From Poecilobothrus nobilitatus (Eukaryota; Arthropoda; Insecta; Diptera; Dolichopodidae), in the NCBI GenBank assembly GCA_947095535.1, contig OX352773.1:261229590-261293589 (forward strand): 64,000 bases of DNA. The letters run 5' to 3'. Made by a program: the position numbers and the translations under genes. Below, one piece after another: positions 59,381-64,000 of this stretch (within the stretch, counting starts at the first letter, position 1; each line of letters opens with the position of its first letter). Under the pieces are notes generated by a model. It was not told where the DNA came from. It searched no databases and worked only from the letters and a program-made list of their open reading frames with translations.

Positions 59381-62047
59381 TAAAAACTCAATTAAATCAT
59401 TTTAATTTATAATTTATAACTCATAGATCAATTTTCCTTACCTATATTTTATAAATCAAATTTAAATTTATAGTAGCTACAAGTAAATAGGATTATATCG
59501 ATTGAAAGTTACGCAATTCTAAGTATGATAAAATGGTTTGCTTCACATAGTAATTAAATCCGTATTTTTACAAAACAATTCAAATAATATTAAGTGTATG
59601 CACATCCCATTTCCTTTATCCATTATTTCGTAACGTCTACATTATTCTAGGATACCGTTTCATTTGTTCTAACATGTACCAATGATGCAGCCAGGCTGCT
59701 CATTTTAACCTTTCAGCAATTAGCCCGTAAAAAAGAAATTTAAATGTTAAAACCCAAATTTTAATAATATTTCCTTCTTTTGAATTTCGTCATATTCTGC
59801 TTATAGTTACAAGTACTTAAAAGGTAGATTGTATGCTTTTCCTCTCATTTATAATATGAAACATTCCAATAATATAAAAATTATACAAGTAACTTTAATA
59901 AAATCTTTCATCCGCTTCATTATATTAAATCTACTCATCAATCACCTAATCTTTATATGAAAATTACCTGAAATAAAAAATTAAAATGCAATGTTTGGTA
60001 ACAAAAAAATGAAAACTTTGATTTTTAACAAACTGATAACCATACATTTTTTTACGTAAGTACACTTAAAAAAAATTTTTCATTTAACTTAAACTTTTAA
60101 CTTACATGCAAAAGAAATATTAATTTATCTATCAAAATTTTCTAAGGAAAAATAATTTAATTAATTTTTTTTGTTCTTTCTTTAATTTATATACATTTTA
60201 TAATCGATAATAAAACCATTACCTAAAATGTTATCATAAACCAGATAATATATCAACTTCACTTTTTTTCCCCAAATTTTAAAAGTAATTGCTCCGATAC
60301 TTCTACCAATAACATGAATTAGTAGCAGTATGGAATATAAATTACAAATAAAAAGTGCGAATCTCATTTATCATTATGTATTATATCTTAATATTAAGTA
60401 CATCTATCATGATGACCAGATGATTATCTGAGATTCCAGAAGAATAAAAGTCTCGAAAGGAATTATTAACACATAACAAAAAAGTAGAACAATGAAGGAA
60501 CGTACATATACTTTATTATTATTATATTTATTAAGGATAGAATAAACAGAATAATATTTTATAAAATTTTACGAGTAATTTTCAGTTGTTCTGGAAACCA
60601 ATTGGTATCTACTACATAAATTCCCCTAATTTAAAATCTGGATAAATCTTTGCTATCTCTTTGCGAAAAAATATTGAAGAGACAATCATGTGTGTTAATC
60701 CACTTGAAAAATCTAAGTTACTTCGAAATATTTAAATATTTCTATAAATCTTCTGGTCAACTGCTCTCGTGAAATTCAAAGTATCATAACCAAAATTATC
60801 TTAGTTAGTTAATTAAATAGTGAACCATGGAATATAAAAGTTCAGTGTTAGCTTGCACTTCTGAATTAATGTCACCACACCCTGAAGGAGATGAAGAGCT
60901 CTGAATTATGGAACACATTACCACCACATTTGTTTTCCAGTTCATATAATGCTTAAAAATTGAAGGAGGCGTCAACTTATAAATTTCTTAGTACACCCAT
61001 TTAATACAACAAAATACCATAAAATAACATTTTCTTTGTTTATTTCTGAATCATTACCTATGCTGTTTTTTCGTTAAAAACTTTGGCTTGTAAGCCATTA
61101 TTCTAGCTCTTTTTCTTCCAGGGTAGATGGGAATCTTTGGAGACACTATAAAAAAATGGAAAGAACACGTGTCTTCTATGAGTATTTTTGGGAACCCACT
61201 AAATACCATCTCCCTTTTTTCACCAAACAATATATCATCTTTAGCGTGGTCAAGTTAGTTAAGTTTAGGGAACGAATAGAACTGGGTTTTGGTAAAATAT
61301 CACACTGCTAGAGGACGAACGTTTCTTTGATGCCTTTTGGAAAATCTCAACCTTAAGCAGCAAAAAAAAGAAAAATACTTTGTCTACTAAAATAATGTAA
61401 TTGAATAATGGCTTGAATTTTTAAATTGCAAGCATTTAATTTATTTAATCCTTCAATCTTTTTTAAAGCAAGGAAGTATTCACAATCATTTTTATAAAAA
61501 GACTGACTGAAATGATAAATTGCTGCAGTTCTAAAAAGGGACGAAAACAAAACTAAAACATTGAAACTTTTATTGCAATCACTTAAAAAAAAAAAAATTT
61601 TACAAACTAATAAAAAACAAATTCTTACAAACTTTTTAACGTACAAGGTAAATAATTTTTTTTAAAGAGGATATCAGTTAAACATTTTCTAGATTTTTCT
61701 ATACTTGGATTTTTTTTTTTTTTTTCTTTAAAAAGTTAACATTAATAACGATAATGTCTTGCATTTCTGTAGAAATTTGTTTTCAAAAACGTAGAATAGA
61801 AAAGTGATATACATATAAGCGTATATTATTTTGTGTAGAAGTATAATTTTTACTTTGGATTAGAAGAATTCCAAAAAAATTTTTTATACATATAATATTA
61901 TTATAACTTTAAATTTAATTTTTTCCCAAATCTTAAATGAACCACGAGCCTCATAATGAATGATCAGGACATTTTCTACAAGGGGCAAAAGCAAGGCATA
62001 ATAGTAGGTTACCTTTTGACAATTTTACACATAGTCTTATATAAAAA
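59381..62047. other. AT-rich stretch with no supported feature
   Basis: A moderately GC-richer patch at about 61080-61350 has a stop-poor stretch of roughly 60 codons on the minus strand but no recognisable domain. Open frames at 60182-60367 and 61353-61646 (minus) are Ile/Phe/Leu-rich and not convincing. Confidence 0.5.
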
Positions 62048-63116
62048 CGAGGAAGAGTGCAGTAGAGTAGGCTGTGTCAACTTGGGATACCCGTATGAAC
62101 GTAATATATCCTATTATAAAACTTGATCATCTTTTAAAAACATTCAGATGTTTTAGTACCGAACTACAGAGATATATTTATGTAAATTGTGGAGTTGTAT
62201 GACAGCTACCCGAATCTATTGCGCCTAGCTTCACTAAGTTCGAAGAAATGCAAGAAGCCTAAACCGGCTGCATTAGATCAATCAAATTTTACAAAAGTTT
62301 TTGGCATGCAACTCGACACTTTTTCACTAAATTTCAGATAGCTAGATTCAATAGACACTGAGTTATTTTCATTTAAAAAGAGAAGTTGTATGGGAACTAC
62401 CCGAACCTGTCATATCATCACAACCAAATTTTACAGAAGTTATTGCCATAAAACTGGATTATCATTCGCAAAATTTAAGATACCTAGATTGAATAGACAC
62501 TGGGTTATTTCCATTTAAAGAAAGAAGTTGTATGGCAGCTACTCGAACCCGGCGGCCGAAAATGCTGGAGTTAAATAGCAAAACTAACAATTTTGCAAAA
62601 GTGACGTAAAAAAAATATCAGCCTGTTAGCTCCTCTATTTTTTGAGTTATCGTGCGGACGGACACTGAGTTATTTTCATTTAAAAAGAGAAGTTGTATGG
62701 CAGCTACCCGAACCCGCCGCACCAACACAACCAAATTTTACAGAAGTTGTTGCCATAAAACTTGATCATCATTTGCAAAATTTCAGAAACCTAGCTTGAA
62801 CAGATACTGAGTTATTTCTATATTAAAAAAGAAGTTGTATGGCAGCTACTCGAACCCGCCGACCGAAAATGTTGGATTTAAATAGTAAAACTAACAATTT
62901 TGCAAAAGTGACGTAAAAAAATTTCAGCCTCCTAGCTCCTTTAGTTTTTGAGTTATCGTGCGGACGAACGGACGGACGTACATGGCTTAATCGACTCAGA
63001 ATTCGATTCTGAGCCCATCCATACCTTTGACACTATATCTAGCTCGGCTCCTTTAAGGTGTCACAAACGTAATGTCAAATTTATTATACCCTTGAACATA
63101 GTTCATACGGGTATAA
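62048..63116 (+). mobile_element. Family A copy A5 (Helentron-like, shortest of the good copies)
   Basis: Start CGAGGAAGAGTGCAGTAGAG, subterminal GGGATACCCGTATGAACGTA, several internal units, GCGGACGAACGGACGTACAT tract at 62959, and the 3' hairpin ending 63116. It has fewer internal units than A3/A4, which explains the 1069-bp length. The 121-codon open frame at 62948-63313 starts in the conserved 3' block and continues into B2; it is spurious. Confidence 0.88.
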
Positions 63117-63196
63117 TAAATAGTAGGCCGACTACAAATCTTGAAATAAGACAAAAACCACTGATTTTATTCAAAGAAAACCTTAAAGCTGCATCT

Positions 63197-64000
63197 TTAT
63201 ACCCGTACGATAGGATCGGGTATAATAAAATTACTCCTCCGTTTGTAACACCTCGAAATGAGCGAGCTAGATATACCTTCAAAGGTATGGATCGGATCAG
63301 AAAAAAATTCTAAGACTTTTGAGCCATGTCCGTCCGTCCGTCCGTCAGCACGCTAACTCAAAAACTAAGAAAGCTAGAATCTTGAAATTTACACAAAATA
63401 TTTTGGGAGTAATTTGTAGGTTCCCTATTTTTTTTGGTTGAGTTTGGACCAAGCCTTAGGGTAGCTCTCGAACACCTAACTTTTAGATCTCCACATTTTT
63501 TTTGCAATAGACCTATGAAATTTTAACTACTGATAGATCTCACAAAAATATTAATTTTATTTTTAATAATTTTTTTTTGTAGCCCCACCCGTTACGGAGC
63601 TACAGCTCCCCAAAGGTTCAAAAAAGCTCTATATTTAAATTGTTATAGCACAAGTTCTATAAGGCATATCTTCATTTTGAAAACGCCAAACGATTACTAC
63701 TTTCATTAGCTTTAAAAATATATATACAATAAATATATATTTGTGGCATACGGTGTCTTAATTTACCGTTATGCGAAACTCAAATTTTGCAAAATCCTTT
63801 AACTCTTCTATCTTCTAAACGGTTAAAGTTGGAAACTTGAAATTTTGACAGAAGTTAGATCTTTGAAAATAAGTATGAGTCATTTCAGAAATTTTTTTTG
63901 TATCATCCCCCGTTTAGGAGCTGTAAGGGGTCAAAAACTGAAAATTTCCTATTTTTAAACACCTGTAATTTGAACACCTGTTAAAATTTTTTGGAAGTAA
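63197..64000 (-). mobile_element. Family B copy B2, running off the window, tail-to-tail with A5
   Basis: On the minus strand its 3' hairpin ends at 63197 (TTATACCCGTACGATAGGAT on the plus strand). It follows B1 through TTACTCCTCCGTTTGTAACA, CCGTCCGTCCGTCCGTCAGC, AGCCCCACCCGTTACGGAGC and ACCTGTAATTTGAACACCTG to the window end. Its 3' end lies 80 bp from the 3' end of A5, the two pointing at each other. Confidence 0.8.

Noticed and set aside
61080..61350. GC-richer patch with a roughly 60-codon stop-poor minus-strand stretch
   Set aside because: No recognisable domain, no clear splice sites and no start; not enough to call an exon.
62948..63313. 121-codon open frame; sister frames begin at 31468, at 18604 and on the minus strand at 3929-4123
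   Set aside because: All arise from the same conserved 3' block of family A, and the frames diverge as soon as the repeat ends. Conservation reflects recent copying of DNA, not a protein.

Overview
The window is 64 kb of very AT-rich DNA (about three quarters A+T by eye, not computed) with long homopolymer runs and stop codons throughout all frames. I find no intact protein-coding gene, no canonical tRNA or rRNA gene and no CRISPR array. It looks like an intergenic gene desert or a very long intron from an insect. A fly (Diptera, probably Brachycera) is the best guess. The repeats have the look of the abundant fly repeats of the DINE-1/INE-1 (Helentron) type: a 3' hairpin carrying TTATACCC...GGGTATAA, runs of GGAC/CCGT next to a 'gagttatcgtgcggacgg' block, and tandem units of about 145 bp. 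One stretch near 10.1 kb (GGATCACCTCC then a TCGAT block and GTCCGTCC) resembles a repeat I remember from Drosophila.

Layout. The explainable part is almost entirely transposable elements. Family A (Helentron-like, 1.1-1.4 kb) has five well-preserved copies at 3955-5305 (minus), 17690-18820, 30351-31636, 54489-55853 and 62048-63116. Decayed A copies lie at 15.9, 16.8, 22.6, 25.9 and 51.4 kb. Family B (19579-20407, 63197-64000, remnants at 3.65 and 13.1 kb) and family D (21.3, 23.3, 28.5, 33.5, 36.4, 38.9, 53.5, 56.3 and 58.5 kb) share part of their body with each other. Family C (10096-10965) is an array of about 145-bp units. A, B and D each end in a hairpin; in A and D one hairpin arm is the inverse of a motif near the other end. 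Two tRNA-derived SINE families are present: SINE1 at 2677, 26954, 34768 and 35014; SINE2 at 33098, 49872 and 51549. A possible third is at 59168. A dead non-LTR (LINE) reverse transcriptase lies at 23530-24395 on the minus strand. A foldback-like element with 15-bp monomer arms is at 16350-16820, a 161-bp MITE-like element at 40968-41128, and a terminal-inverted-repeat candidate at the left edge.

How the parts relate. Nothing here makes a pathway; the story is transposon history. Well-matched A copies suggest recent amplification. A SINE2 sits inside an old A copy, the LINE 3' end abuts a D fragment, and two A copies end in tail-to-head junctions with a second A-like 5' end, as rolling-circle concatemers might. 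The stretches between repeats hold only AT-rich, low-complexity sequence in which I could recognise nothing.
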